Notes: generated from the sequence alone by a model not told the origin. A stretch of DNA of 64,000 nucleotides from Kaistella faecalis (GCF_019195395.1 NZ_CP078067.1:739148-803147); one strand, 5' to 3'. Positions 52,228-62,271 are shown, counted from the stretch's first letter. Program-made: numbers and translations.

Positions 52228-53121
52228 GTGTTACAAAAATCCGCTCTTTTCAGGTTGCATCTCATTGTTTTTCTATGGGGATTTACTGCAATTTTAGGAA
52301 AACTCATTCACGCGAACGCACAGATTCTGGTCTTTTACCGGATGTTTTTTGCAGCGTTTTTCCTGTTCCTTTTCATTCGCGTCATAAGACGTGAAAGTTT
52401 AAAGGTGTCGCGAAAACTCTTGGTACAGCTGTCGGTGATCGGTGGTTTTATGGCTTTTCACTGGTTGTTTTTCTTCTATTCGATCAAAGTTTCCAATGTA
52501 TCTATCGCGCTGAGCTGCCTTTCGCTGTCAACGCTTTTCGCCGCAATTTTAGAACCCATAATCTTTAAGAGGAAAATTGATATTTCGGAGGTGATCATGG
52601 GAATCGTCATCGTAATCTGTATGGGTCTGATTTTCAAAACAGAGTTTCACTACAAAGAAGGAATTTTTTACGGTATCCTTACCGCACTGTTCGGAACAAT
52701 ATTCTCCGTATTTAACGGAAAAATCTACGGAAAAACAAGCTCAGGAAATATCATCTTCTACGAAATTTTTGCGGGATTTCTGATCTTAACTGTATTTTAT
52801 CTGCTGACGGGACAAATTACTCAACTCAACGAAATAAGTTACCGTGATTTATCGTTAATCTTATTATTGGCAAGTGTTTTTACAGCGTTCCCGATGCTGG
52901 AATCCATAAAACTGATGAAGTATATCTCGCCCTTTACTTTAATTTTAACGATTAATTTAGAGCCGGTTTACGGGATTATCCTCGCTTTTTTTATCTTTGG
53001 TGAATCGGAACAGATGAGCCCTGTATTTTACATTGCCTCATTAATCATGATTTTAGCCATTGTTGCCAATGGAATAATAAAATCCCGGAAAACGGCAAAC
53101 ACAAAAAAAGTAGAAATTTGA
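52228..53121 (+). CDS. EamA/DMT family transporter
   Basis: 297 residues from a GTG at 52228; it has ten hydrophobic segments in two EamA repeats (FLWGFTAILGKLIHANAQIL and FYGILTALFGTIFSVFNGKI). The DMT superfamily exports or imports small metabolites, amino acids or drugs; the substrate is unknown. Its stop codon overlaps the start of the PorV-like gene by one base (TGATG), which suggests translational coupling. Confidence 0.88.
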   Translation: MLQKSALFRLHLIVFLWGFTAILGKLIHANAQILVFYRMFFAAFFLFLFIRVIRRESLKVSRKLLVQLSVIGGFMAFHWLFFFYSIKVSNVSIALSCLSLSTLFAAILEPIIFKRKIDISEVIMGIVIVICMGLIFKTEFHYKEGIFYGILTALFGTIFSVFNGKIYGKTSSGNIIFYEIFAGFLILTVFYLLTGQITQLNEISYRDLSLILLLASVFTAFPMLESIKLMKYISPFTLILTINLEPVYGIILAFFIFGESEQMSPVFYIASLIMILAIVANGIIKSRKTANTKKVEI

Positions 53122-54200
53122 TGAAAAAAATATTCTTTGGACTCCTTATTTTTTCAGGATTTTTTTCTGATGCGCAAATCATCAGGAAATACTCTAACGA
53201 ATTTCTAAATATTGGTGCCGGAGCCCGCGGGCTTGCGATGGGCGGTGCGGTAATTTCGAATCAGAACGATGTATACTCACCGATGTGGAATCCGGCCGGC
53301 TTAATCGGCATCGACCGCGACTGGCAAGGTGCTGCAATGCACGCTGAATATTTCGAATCTATTGCTAAATATGATTATCTCGCTTTTGCAAAACCTTTAG
53401 ACAATAACGGCGGTGTTTTCGCCATTTCAATTGTTCGCCTTGGTGTTGATAATATTCTTAACACCACACAGTTAATTGATACTGAAGGAAATATCGATTA
53501 CGACAAAATCACCAGTTTTTCTCAATCCGACTATGCAGCTTTGCTTTCCTATGCATTTCGACCTGGAAGTCACAGGATTTCCGTCGGGGTAAATGCAAAA
53601 ATGGTTTACAGAAATGTGGGAAAATTCGCCAGCGGTTATGGCTTCGGTTTTGATCTGGGCGTGCTTTATAATGCTGACAATGGACTAAATTACGGTGCCA
53701 TCCTGCGGGATGCTACTACGACAGTGAACTTCTGGACCGTGAACCAGGATGAACTTTCGGCAGTAGTTAATGGCGAGGAATTCAATCCTGCGCCAAAAGA
53801 TAAAATGGAAATCACGATGCCGAAACTGAATTTGGGAATCAGCAAGAATTTTGAGATCAACCGTGATCTGGAACTACTCCCGGAAGCCGGTTTGAATGTT
53901 GATTTTGCAAAAACAGCCGCCGTGATTTCAACAGATTTTGCCAGTATCACCCCTTACGCAGGCGCGGAACTGAAATTTCAGGACATGATTTTCGTGCGTG
54001 TAGGCGTGAACAGATTTCAGAATATTACCGATATCGAAAGTTTAAAACGCAAAGTTTCTTTTCAGCCCAGTGCGGGAATCGGCATTAAATATCAGGGCCT
54101 CACACTTGATTACGCCATTACCAATTCCGGGATTGGCGGCTCTAATTTTTACTCCAACTTTTTCTCCTTAAAACTCGATATGGGAGATTTCCGGAACTAA
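53121..54200 (+). CDS. PorV/PorQ family outer-membrane barrel
   Basis: 359 residues from the ATG at 53121; a TTG three bases earlier is an unlikely start. Signal peptide (IFFGLLIFSGFFSDAQ), then the PorV family N-terminus FLNIGAGARGLAMGGAVISNQNDVYSPMWNPAGL (read as a FadL-like hatch), then alternating strands to a barrel ending FSLKLDMGDFRN. PorV is the T9SS shuttle that binds sorting tails of cargo. This copy is not next to porU. It is followed 12 bases later by a large T9SS cargo gene, so it may be a specialised paralogue. Confidence 0.85.
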   Translation: MKKIFFGLLIFSGFFSDAQIIRKYSNEFLNIGAGARGLAMGGAVISNQNDVYSPMWNPAGLIGIDRDWQGAAMHAEYFESIAKYDYLAFAKPLDNNGGVFAISIVRLGVDNILNTTQLIDTEGNIDYDKITSFSQSDYAALLSYAFRPGSHRISVGVNAKMVYRNVGKFASGYGFGFDLGVLYNADNGLNYGAILRDATTTVNFWTVNQDELSAVVNGEEFNPAPKDKMEITMPKLNLGISKNFEINRDLELLPEAGLNVDFAKTAAVISTDFASITPYAGAELKFQDMIFVRVGVNRFQNITDIESLKRKVSFQPSAGIGIKYQGLTLDYAITNSGIGGSNFYSNFFSLKLDMGDFRN

Positions 54201-54212
54201 TTCCACTTTCCT

Positions 54213-57050
54213 ATGAAAAAAATCTACATCCTCGTCCTTTCTGTATTTTATACACTCGGTTTTTCTCAACAGCTCGATGCTGAATTGTACGAAATCAATT
54301 ACCAAAGTGGCTTAGATGCCCGGAATTTATTTAAATATAACGATCAAATTCTTTTCGCCGGTGCCAAAAACGATATGTCGCCAGGGTATTGGAATATGAA
54401 TTACGAACTTTGGTCTTACAATTTCACCACAAAAAAAACAACGCTTCTGAAAGAGCTTGTGCCGTATGCGAGCTCACCTTTCGGGCACGATCCCCAATTT
54501 CTTTTATTTAAAGGAAAAACCTACTTCCTCGCAGAAATAAACTCCAAATATGAACTTTGGGAAACTAATGGAACTACGGACGGTACCCGGAAGGTTTTCG
54601 GATTTCCCGATAATTATGTCATGCAAATGACTTCAAATACGGAAAAAATCATCATTACCGGAAATAAAACAGTTTATATTTCTGATGGTTCAACGGCAGG
54701 AACTCAACTACTTATGCACACGGCAGGTGAACTAGAGAAAAAACCGTTTCCTTACCAGTCTTATTTTGTGTTTGCCGCAAAAGATGCATCGTATAAAAAT
54801 GAACTTTGGATGACCGACGGCGGTACTTCGGGCACCTTTAAAATAAAATCTTTAGATACAAATGACCAGCTGACCGTACATGTAGATCTGGACTGTTATA
54901 TTTTAAATGGTCAACTGTTTTTCTACGGCCAGGACTCAAGTGGAACTAGAAATGGTTTGTGGGCCCTGGATAATGCCACAAAAAAAGCAAAGTTTATTTT
55001 TAAGACCAATGGAGTGAATTCCGGCAAGGTTCTGAACAATAAGCTTATTTTCTTTGGTAACACCTCAACTGACGGTAATAATCTTTTTGCCACCGATGGA
55101 ACTGCCGAAAACACGAAGGCTTTAAACGCTACCATGCATTTTGCAAGCTCGGTTAATGAAGGGACAGGTTTGCAGATTTTGGGAGATTCGGTTTACTTTT
55201 TCGCGAATATAAACGAACGGAACAGGCTGTGGAAAACAGACGGTACCATGGCGGGAACGGTTTCGACAAATATCATAATCCCGGATTATGCTCGCCCGAA
55301 TTTTCTGAAATATTTTCCGGAAAATAAACTTCTGCTCCTTGAAAATGCCTCCCATAACTTATTTTATCTGCTTGATGAAAATCTAAATGTAACCGCCCTC
55401 AACGAAACACGACTGCACGATGCGGTTGAAAAGGACAACAAACTGATCTTTAATCTGTACACCAAAAAATTTGGTCTGGAGTTATCTCAGTTCGATCCGG
55501 CTACTGCAGAAATTTTACTTTTTAAAGACAGTCAACATGAAATAGGAAGTTTCCCGTCGAACCTGCAGACCACGGCACAAAACTCTCTCATTTTCACCGC
55601 TAATGATGGTGAGTTTGGAAACCAGTTTTACAGCATTACCACTAAAGGTGACATCCCAAAAGTCATTAAGCAAAGTCCGAGCTGGAACAGCGTGCCAACG
55701 GGCGATCTTTTTAAAGTAGGCACATATTATTACGTAAAACCTTCGGAATATACGAGCGCTTTGGCAAAAACAAACGGTGAGGAAACGCAGACGCAGTTTT
55801 TATCGCTTCCTCAAACTTTTGACAGTTCTGCTTCTTTTGGAAATCTCAATGATGAAGCGCTCATCGTGACGACCTACAGCTCCAATCCGGAAAGAAACAT
55901 TCGCGTCTGGAAAAACAATGTAGAGAGTAATACCGTAGAACTCATCAAAGAAATCCCGACTGGTTCCACAGTTCAAAACGCCAAAAGTATTTCGTACAAA
56001 GGCAATGTATATTTCACGGTGTATACGGCAGATTACCAAACACAGATCTGGAAAACCGACGGCACCGCGACCGGAACAAAAATCGCTTTCGACATTCCGG
56101 ATAATGATTACTACAGCAATGTTCCACGACTTTTACAAGTCTTTGACAATCATCTATTAGTGGCTAAAAACACGAAACTCTGGGCCTTTAATGGAGATAC
56201 CGAGCAGATAAAAGAAATTCCTTTCCCCACAAATGACTGGGGATACGGCGACTGGAATGTTGCCGACAATACGTTAATCGATGAGGGGAAATTATATATT
56301 TTGTCTCAGCTCGGTTATGGAAGTGTTTTCAGATTTAATGATCTGCAGTCGGAGCCCACCAATCTGCTCAGTGCTAACTTTTTTGGGACCCAGACTTCCT
56401 TTAAAAAATGTGGAAATCAGATTTATGTCGGAAACGGAACATATGACGATAAGCTGCGCGTGCTTTGGAGCATTAATACCGCGACCTCTTCGGCTAAAGA
56501 AATCATCAACTATAATGCTGACGCTTCGATTTCGAATTTAACATGTGCGAAAAATTATCTATATTTTCTCCGGGAAAACAACACACAGGTTTGGCGGACA
56601 AACGGAACCGCTGAAAGCATAATTTCTCTGCCGATCAACGTTTTAAACGACGAACAGATCGCTTCTGATGATCAAATTTTAAAATTACATTCTTATGATG
56701 ACTATATTTATTTTGTGGCAAAAACCAAAAGTTCAGGCACAGAACTTTATATTGTGAAAACCGAATTACCAGTTTATCTCAGTACGGGAAATGCAGCGAC
56801 GGGAGGCGAAAAGATCAAATTAATCTTATACCCAAATCCAGCAACATCATTTATTAATATCAAAGAAAACCAAACCCCGCAAATCGAGACATACAAAATA
56901 TTTGACACAACGGGAAAACAAATCCTGAGTGGAAAATACGCCGGTCAGCATCAATCCATCGATATTTCGCGATTGCTCACAGGAAATTACATCATCGAAA
57001 TCACAACTAAAAACGGAAGCCGATTTTCTCAAAAATTTATTAAAAAATAA
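54213..57050 (+). CDS. Large T9SS-secreted protein with ELWxTDGTxxGT repeats
   Basis: 945 residues. Signal peptide (YILVLSVFYTLGFSQ). The body is made of beta-propeller-like repeats marked by ELWETNGTTDGTRKV, ELWMTDGGTSGTFKI, NLFATDGTAENT, RLWKTDGTMAGTVST, QIWKTDGTATGTKIA and QVWRTNGTAES. The C-terminus from about 870 is a type A sorting tail (LILYPNPATSFINIKENQ to SQKFIKK). It should be exported to the surface or medium. It directly follows the PorV-like gene and precedes a small secreted protein gene by 33 bases, so all are probably one operon. Confidence 0.88.
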   Translation: MKKIYILVLSVFYTLGFSQQLDAELYEINYQSGLDARNLFKYNDQILFAGAKNDMSPGYWNMNYELWSYNFTTKKTTLLKELVPYASSPFGHDPQFLLFKGKTYFLAEINSKYELWETNGTTDGTRKVFGFPDNYVMQMTSNTEKIIITGNKTVYISDGSTAGTQLLMHTAGELEKKPFPYQSYFVFAAKDASYKNELWMTDGGTSGTFKIKSLDTNDQLTVHVDLDCYILNGQLFFYGQDSSGTRNGLWALDNATKKAKFIFKTNGVNSGKVLNNKLIFFGNTSTDGNNLFATDGTAENTKALNATMHFASSVNEGTGLQILGDSVYFFANINERNRLWKTDGTMAGTVSTNIIIPDYARPNFLKYFPENKLLLLENASHNLFYLLDENLNVTALNETRLHDAVEKDNKLIFNLYTKKFGLELSQFDPATAEILLFKDSQHEIGSFPSNLQTTAQNSLIFTANDGEFGNQFYSITTKGDIPKVIKQSPSWNSVPTGDLFKVGTYYYVKPSEYTSALAKTNGEETQTQFLSLPQTFDSSASFGNLNDEALIVTTYSSNPERNIRVWKNNVESNTVELIKEIPTGSTVQNAKSISYKGNVYFTVYTADYQTQIWKTDGTATGTKIAFDIPDNDYYSNVPRLLQVFDNHLLVAKNTKLWAFNGDTEQIKEIPFPTNDWGYGDWNVADNTLIDEGKLYILSQLGYGSVFRFNDLQSEPTNLLSANFFGTQTSFKKCGNQIYVGNGTYDDKLRVLWSINTATSSAKEIINYNADASISNLTCAKNYLYFLRENNTQVWRTNGTAESIISLPINVLNDEQIASDDQILKLHSYDDYIYFVAKTKSSGTELYIVKTELPVYLSTGNAATGGEKIKLILYPNPATSFINIKENQTPQIETYKIFDTTGKQILSGKYAGQHQSIDISRLLTGNYIIEITTKNGSRFSQKFIKK

Positions 57051-57083
57051 ACATTCGTCAGTTTAAGTCAAACATAAATTATC

Positions 57084-57872
57084 ATGAAAAAAATTCTGCA
57101 CTTATCATTTTTCATTCTATTTGCCGCGGCTTACAGTCAGAATATTTCCAATTACGAATATGTTTCTATAGCAGCGAAAACGGGGAAGTTCGAATCCGCC
57201 AAATACGGTTTGAGTGGGATTTTAAGCTCAAAACTTAAGGCGGGGAAATACGAAGTTGTGAGTGAGAGCAATGATTCCTGGCCTGAAGCTGCAAAAAATA
57301 ATCCTTGCGGTGTTCTGAAAGCAGAAATTGAGGATACCAGCACCTTCCTAAAAAACAAAATACAGGTAAACTTCAAAGACTGCAGCGGAAAAACTGTGGC
57401 TTCGTTTGAAGGAAAATCAAACATCAAAGAATATGAGCCCGGATTTAAAGATGCTTTAAATGTGGCATTAAGAAATCTGCCTGCTTCAAATCCTGAGAAA
57501 TTGGCCGTAATTACTGAAACTCCAAAACAGCCCGTGGCAATTGCAACCGAACCTGTAAAATCAACATCAAACCAAACTCCGAACAGCGGTGCAAAAACTG
57601 AAAATAAAGCAGAAACTTTCAGTAACGGAACCTTAAATTTAAACCGGATTTTTATTTCCGACAGCCAGTTTATCCTCGCCAGCCCGAATAATTCTACACC
57701 TTACGCCATCTTTAAAGCGACTACTAAAAAAGAGGTGTACAGAGTTCAGCTTCAGGATGGATCGCAAACTTTAGGATATATCGAACACGGAAATATCGTG
57801 ATTGAATTGCCCAATGCTGACGGAAGTTACAGGAAAGAAATTTTTGAAGAGACTGTTATTATGGCGTATTGA
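57084..57872 (+). CDS. Secreted protein of unknown function
   Basis: 262 residues with signal peptide (ILHLSFFILFAAAYSQ). The first domain (about 18-140; YEYVSIAAKTGKFESAKYGL, LKAEIEDTSTFLKNKIQVNF) and a small C-terminal beta domain (NRIFISDSQFILASPNNS ... YIEHGNIVIELPNADGSYR) are joined by a Pro/Thr/Lys-rich linker. No family is recognised. It is the last gene of the EamA operon. Its 3' end overlaps the convergent uvrC gene by 14 bases. Confidence 0.75.
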   Translation: MKKILHLSFFILFAAAYSQNISNYEYVSIAAKTGKFESAKYGLSGILSSKLKAGKYEVVSESNDSWPEAAKNNPCGVLKAEIEDTSTFLKNKIQVNFKDCSGKTVASFEGKSNIKEYEPGFKDALNVALRNLPASNPEKLAVITETPKQPVAIATEPVKSTSNQTPNSGAKTENKAETFSNGTLNLNRIFISDSQFILASPNNSTPYAIFKATTKKEVYRVQLQDGSQTLGYIEHGNIVIELPNADGSYRKEIFEETVIMAY

Positions 57873-59652
57873 AATACTCCCAAACCAATCCGCCACGGCT
57901 TTTACCAAGGATTTCCTCCAAAGTTTCCCTGGAAGATTCTTTTACTCTTTTTACCGATTTCAGTTTTGAAAGCAGAAGTTCGATGGCTTTTTCCCCAATT
58001 CCCGGGATTTCTTCAAGTTCTGATTTAATGGTAGAATTTTTTCGCCTTGTCCGGTGATGTTTTACCCCAAAACGGTGAGATTCGTCCCGAACACGCTGCA
58101 AAATTTTCAGCGTTTCAGATTTTTTATCGAGATATAAAGGGATGGAATCTTCAGGAAAATAAATTTCTTCCAGCCGTTTCGCAATGCCGATGATGGTAAT
58201 TTTTCCATAAAGGCCAAGAAGCTTCAGGCTTTTCACGGCAGACGAAAGCTGGCCTTTTCCTCCATCGATCAAAATCAACTGAGGCAACGGTTCATTTTCA
58301 TCCAAAAGTCTTTTATACCGGCGGTAAATCACTTCTTCCATGGTTTTAAAATCATCAGGACCCACTACTGTTTTCGGGTGAAAAATCCGGTAATCTGCTT
58401 TACTCGGTTTTCCGTTTTTAAATACAACGCACGCCGAAACCGGATTGCTTCCCTGGATATTCGAGTTATCAAATCCTTCAATATGTCGTGGTTCAGTAGG
58501 CATCCGCAGCAGTTTCTGCATTTCTGCCATGATTCGGTTTGTATGTCTTTCGGGATCTACAATCTGTACCTGTTTTAATTTTTCGATGCGGTATTCTTTG
58601 GCGTTTTTCTCCGAAAGTTCTACAATTCTCTTTTTGTCGCCAACTTTGGGCACAATCAATTTTACGTTTGGAATTTCGACGGTAAGATGGAATGGCAACA
58701 GAATTTCCTTTGAGTTTGAATTGAATTTCTGCCGGATTTCAATCATCGCTTCCTCAAGCATATCTTCGTCGCTTTCTTCGAGAATTTTTTTTATTTCTGT
58801 CGTAAAACTCTGTATGATATTTCCATTTTGTATTTTAAAATAATTGATATAAGCCGCAGTTTCGTCGCTCGTCATCCCGAAAACATCCACATCATCAATG
58901 TTCGGGTTCACGACGGTGTGTTTGTGCTGGTAATTCTCCAACAGATCAATTCTCTCCTTGATGATATGGGCATTCTCAAATTCCAGATTCTCGGCAAATT
59001 TCATCATCTGCTTCACCAGATAATCTTTTGCATGCCGGAAATCGCCTTTAATTATACCCCGTATTGCATCAATTTTCTGATCATAATCATCTTTGCTTTC
59101 CAGCATTTCGCACGGACCTTCGCAATTTTTAATATGATACTCCAGGCAAACTTTATATTTTCCCTCGGCAATTTTTGCGGGCGCAAGATTCAGATTACAG
59201 GTCCTGATTTTGTAAATATGTTTAATAGTGTCGAGCAATACTTTTGCGGGACGCACTTTCGCGTAAGGTCCGTAATACTCGGAACCGTCTTTGATCATGG
59301 TTCGGGTTAAAAAAATGCGCGGGAAATTTTCGTTTTTGATGCAGATCCACGGATACGATTTGTCATCCTTCAACATTACATTATAGAACGGTTGGTGCTC
59401 TTTGATCAGGTTATTCTCGAGCAAAAGTGCGTCGTACTCGCTTGGAACAATGGTCGTTTCGAGTCGGTAAATCTTACCGACCATAATTCTGGTTCGGTAT
59501 CCGGAAAGATTCTTATTGAAATAAGAAAGTACTCTTTTTTTCAGATGCTTCGCTTTACCAACATAGAGCAGCTGCCCGTTTTTATCATAATAACGGTAAA
59601 CGCCGGGTTCGGATGGCAATGTTTTAAGCTGAAGTTCGAGGTCGGAATTCAT
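57859..59652 (-). CDS. uvrC: Excinuclease ABC subunit C
   Basis: 597 residues. Domains in order: GIY-YIG nuclease (PGVYRYYDKNGQLLYVGKAK), a cysteine cluster (CNLNLAP, CLEYHIKNCEGPC), the UVR UvrB-binding segment (AENLEFENAHIIKERID), the RNase H-like nuclease (IEGFDNSNIQGSNPV, ILIDGGKGQL) and a C-terminal helix-hairpin-helix pair (LEEIPGIGEKAIELLLS). It makes both incisions in nucleotide excision repair. The stop-codon end overlaps the 57084 gene by 14 bases. Confidence 0.97.
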   Translation of the reverse strand: MNSDLELQLKTLPSEPGVYRYYDKNGQLLYVGKAKHLKKRVLSYFNKNLSGYRTRIMVGKIYRLETTIVPSEYDALLLENNLIKEHQPFYNVMLKDDKSYPWICIKNENFPRIFLTRTMIKDGSEYYGPYAKVRPAKVLLDTIKHIYKIRTCNLNLAPAKIAEGKYKVCLEYHIKNCEGPCEMLESKDDYDQKIDAIRGIIKGDFRHAKDYLVKQMMKFAENLEFENAHIIKERIDLLENYQHKHTVVNPNIDDVDVFGMTSDETAAYINYFKIQNGNIIQSFTTEIKKILEESDEDMLEEAMIEIRQKFNSNSKEILLPFHLTVEIPNVKLIVPKVGDKKRIVELSEKNAKEYRIEKLKQVQIVDPERHTNRIMAEMQKLLRMPTEPRHIEGFDNSNIQGSNPVSACVVFKNGKPSKADYRIFHPKTVVGPDDFKTMEEVIYRRYKRLLDENEPLPQLILIDGGKGQLSSAVKSLKLLGLYGKITIIGIAKRLEEIYFPEDSIPLYLDKKSETLKILQRVRDESHRFGVKHHRTRRKNSTIKSELEEIPGIGEKAIELLLSKLKSVKRVKESSRETLEEILGKSRGGLVWEYFNTP

Positions 59653-59850
59653 GTAACAAAAATAGGTAAAAAGTAATAGCTAAAGGTTTTTATGATACGT
59701 TTAACAAAAAACCATGAAAATACAAATCATTGTTTTCTGCTATTATTTTAGCGTGAAAATACTGACAGCCAACCATTTAATAGCAATACATTTGGAACAA
59801 TTTTTTACCGCCGATGTCTCATCGGTTGATAATCAATAAAAACTTTAGAC

Positions 59851-60402
59851 ATGAAAATCAAAATCACGCTTCTGATGCTTGCATTGGCTCAATACTACTG
59901 TGCTCAACTTTCCGACTGTGGGGAAGCTATCGCAAAAATTGACAATCATCAACTTGAAATTAAGGAACTCAGCAGGCAGGTAAATTATTACAAAAACCTG
60001 CTGAACTTATCAAAAGCAGTCCGCTCATCCGCTTTTGAGGATGTACAGTATACCATCAATCAGGTAACCGGTTCTAAAAAAGACGGAACTATTCTTGTGC
60101 GCTTCACCTACCGGAATCTTAATGATCACCCTCGGAAAATCCTGCAGTGTGAAAAAGCGGTCATCGTAGATACACAGGGGAATCAGCATCAAACTAACCA
60201 AGTATATCTATCGCCAAATGGGGGGAGAATCCTGGCGAACGATGTGCTTGCCAAAATTCCATATCAGGGTGCAATGGTTTTCAAAAAAAGCACAGCTTAT
60301 TTTCCGGTAATCAAGGCGCTGTTGGTCTACGCTTATCCTCTAGATAATCTTACGAGCCCAAAACCCGTGGTATTTGAAAATATTCCTGTGATCTGGGAAT
60401 AA
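59851..60402 (+). CDS. Secreted protein of unknown function
   Basis: 183 residues with signal peptide (KITLLMLALAQYYCAQ). A short helical stretch (IDNHQLEIKELSRQVNYYKNLLNLSKAV) precedes a beta-sandwich domain (VQYTINQVTGSKKDGTILVRFTYRNLNDHPRKI ... AVIVDTQGNQHQTNQVYLS) that resembles extracellular DUF4352-like sandwiches, though this is uncertain. No sorting tail. Divergent from uvrC. A CCGATG-TCT-CATCGG inverted repeat at 59811-59825 lies about 26 bases before the ATG and might be a regulatory site. Confidence 0.7.
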   Translation: MKIKITLLMLALAQYYCAQLSDCGEAIAKIDNHQLEIKELSRQVNYYKNLLNLSKAVRSSAFEDVQYTINQVTGSKKDGTILVRFTYRNLNDHPRKILQCEKAVIVDTQGNQHQTNQVYLSPNGGRILANDVLAKIPYQGAMVFKKSTAYFPVIKALLVYAYPLDNLTSPKPVVFENIPVIWE

Positions 60403-60406
60403 AAAA

Positions 60407-60438
60407 AACGTCACCCTGTCTTTTGACAGGCTGACGTT
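60407..60438 (-). terminator. Terminator between convergent genes, mainly serving the 604-residue protein gene
   Basis: AACGTCA pairs with TGACGTT and inner CTGTC with GACAG around loop TTTT, with one mismatch in between. The T run is on the minus strand. Confidence 0.8.
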
Positions 60439-60456
60439 TATAATAGCAGGCAATTT

Positions 60457-62271
60457 CTATAACGCCCTATTTTCAGGAATTACAAGACCTGTGATTTTAC
60501 TTTTATAATCTGCCAATTGGGTCTGAATTGTTTTCATATTATCAATGAAAAACGTAGTTTCTGAAAACAATCTTTCATAATATTCTACACCCTCGGTGAG
60601 ATTGGTCCTAAAGGTTTTCCACTTCTTAACCTGTGCATTGGTGAAATTTTCTGAGAAATCTTCAATTTCATTTTTTAGGTAATCAACATACATCTTCAAT
60701 TCGTTCACGAAAAGATTCGGGCGGTCATTCTGAGGCATTACATTTTTCTCTCCGTAAATATGCTGCACCATGTCTGCCAAAGAAACTTCTTTGTCAAAAT
60801 AAGCGAGATTTGGTCCCGGACAAACCACCACACCTTGTTTTTCTCCTTTGATTGGAAGTTCATTTTCGAGATAAGATGAGTTTACCAAACCGACGCAAAG
60901 ACATGATTTTTCAGTAATTTTTGCCTTTGCTCTATCGTATTCGCGATCGCTGATCTCATTTTTCTGGAGTTCGAGGTCATTCAGTTTAATCGTTTGATAT
61001 TTTCGGGATGCAGTACAGATTCCCTCGGGCGAAAATTCTTTACTCAGCGCCAAAAACTTTTTAGGGCATGAACTTCCGGCTTTATTCTGAAGAACTTTCT
61101 GTTGTTTCAGGAATTCATTAGTTGTTCCTTTAACGGTATTGAAAGGAATTCCAAGCGGCGAAATATTGCTGAGATAAAAATCGTCTTCTTTAGATTTTGA
61201 TAATAACTGACGCGTTTCTTTGTCTACAGAAGTTGCTTCCGGAACGAGCAGGAAAGGTGAACCCCAGCCGACACTGTCAAGCTGATAATTTTCGAGTAAA
61301 AATTCATGCTCTTCTGCGGTTCCTACGCCGCCCTGCACCGTAATCTTCATTTCCAGCGGTTGCGGCGGACAAGGCAACTCTTTCTGCGTTAAAGCTTTTA
61401 CCATCAAATCGTGTGCGGAAGCGATTAACTCGTCTTTTTTTTGCTTAAATTCTTCCATGATAGGTCCCAAAAGCAATCCGTCGGTTGCAAAAGCATGTCC
61501 GCCGCAATTTAATCCAGATTCAACACGGTATTCCGAAACCCAAAGTCCTTTTTTCGCCAGAAAATTCCCCTGAATCATCGCAGAACGGAAGTCGCTTACT
61601 TTAAGAATAATTTTCTTTTTCAGTTCTCCATCGTTATTTGGAAAAAAATCCGGAAATGACTCAAAATAACTGTAAAGTCTGGGATTCATTCCTGCAGAAA
61701 GTACCACAGATGAAGAAAGTTTACTGTTCGCAAAACCGCGCAGCGATACGTGCGCATCATTATAAATTACAGGTAATTGAATGTTTTTATCAAAATTATC
61801 CTTGTCAACTTTGGTCATGATATTCACATCAATACTTCCCGGAGAAAGATGCGCGTCTAAGAATTTTCTGACGTTTTCTGTGAAATTATCCTTCTGCTCG
61901 GCAAGATTTTTCAGGCCATTTTTTACATCTGATTTGTTGGGTAGCATCGAGATGTAGTGATTAAGCGAATCTTTACTTTTGCTGAGTTCCTGCTTTAAAT
62001 TTTCGAATTTCAAATTTACCACATCATCCACCATATCCAGGTACGCTGTGATTCTTTTTGCGCGGTAATCTTCAATTTTATTCGTGATTTCGGTATAACT
62101 GAAATTATTTTTCTGGTGATAGAGGCGGTTCATTCTCTCAATAATTTCATCGTCAATGATTGAAATTACTGATGAAATACCGTACTGTGCTACTTTTATA
62201 GGACTATCGATGGTATAGGCAAGTCCCATTACCGGGATGTGAAAATTGTGGACAGGTGTCTTTTCTTTCAT
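60457..62271 (-). CDS. 604-residue cysteine-containing protein of unknown function, FMN TIM-barrel-like motifs
   Basis: No named family is recognised with certainty. The N-terminus (HIPVMGLAYTIDSPIKVAQY) and the block VQGGVGTAEEHEFLLENY recall the phosphate-binding loops of nitronate monooxygenase or FMN-binding TIM barrels. GLNCGGHAFATDG resembles a catalytic or cluster-binding loop. Several cysteines gather in the last third (GSSCPKK, EGICTASRK, KSCLCVGL, VVCPGPN), which could hold an Fe-S cluster. Two helical insertions (about 65-135 and 540-600) break the fold. No signal peptide, so cytoplasmic. It is divergent from hutH and ends at a terminator. It could be an oxidoreductase, but this is inference. 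Confidence 0.6.
   Translation of the reverse strand: MKEKTPVHNFHIPVMGLAYTIDSPIKVAQYGISSVISIIDDEIIERMNRLYHQKNNFSYTEITNKIEDYRAKRITAYLDMVDDVVNLKFENLKQELSKSKDSLNHYISMLPNKSDVKNGLKNLAEQKDNFTENVRKFLDAHLSPGSIDVNIMTKVDKDNFDKNIQLPVIYNDAHVSLRGFANSKLSSSVVLSAGMNPRLYSYFESFPDFFPNNDGELKKKIILKVSDFRSAMIQGNFLAKKGLWVSEYRVESGLNCGGHAFATDGLLLGPIMEEFKQKKDELIASAHDLMVKALTQKELPCPPQPLEMKITVQGGVGTAEEHEFLLENYQLDSVGWGSPFLLVPEATSVDKETRQLLSKSKEDDFYLSNISPLGIPFNTVKGTTNEFLKQQKVLQNKAGSSCPKKFLALSKEFSPEGICTASRKYQTIKLNDLELQKNEISDREYDRAKAKITEKSCLCVGLVNSSYLENELPIKGEKQGVVVCPGPNLAYFDKEVSLADMVQHIYGEKNVMPQNDRPNLFVNELKMYVDYLKNEIEDFSENFTNAQVKKWKTFRTNLTEGVEYYERLFSETTFFIDNMKTIQTQLADYKSKITGLVIPENRAL

Noticed and set aside
59657..59664. TATTTTTG box before uvrC as promoter
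   Set aside because: Only four bases from the start codon and without a -33 element; likely chance in AT-rich DNA.
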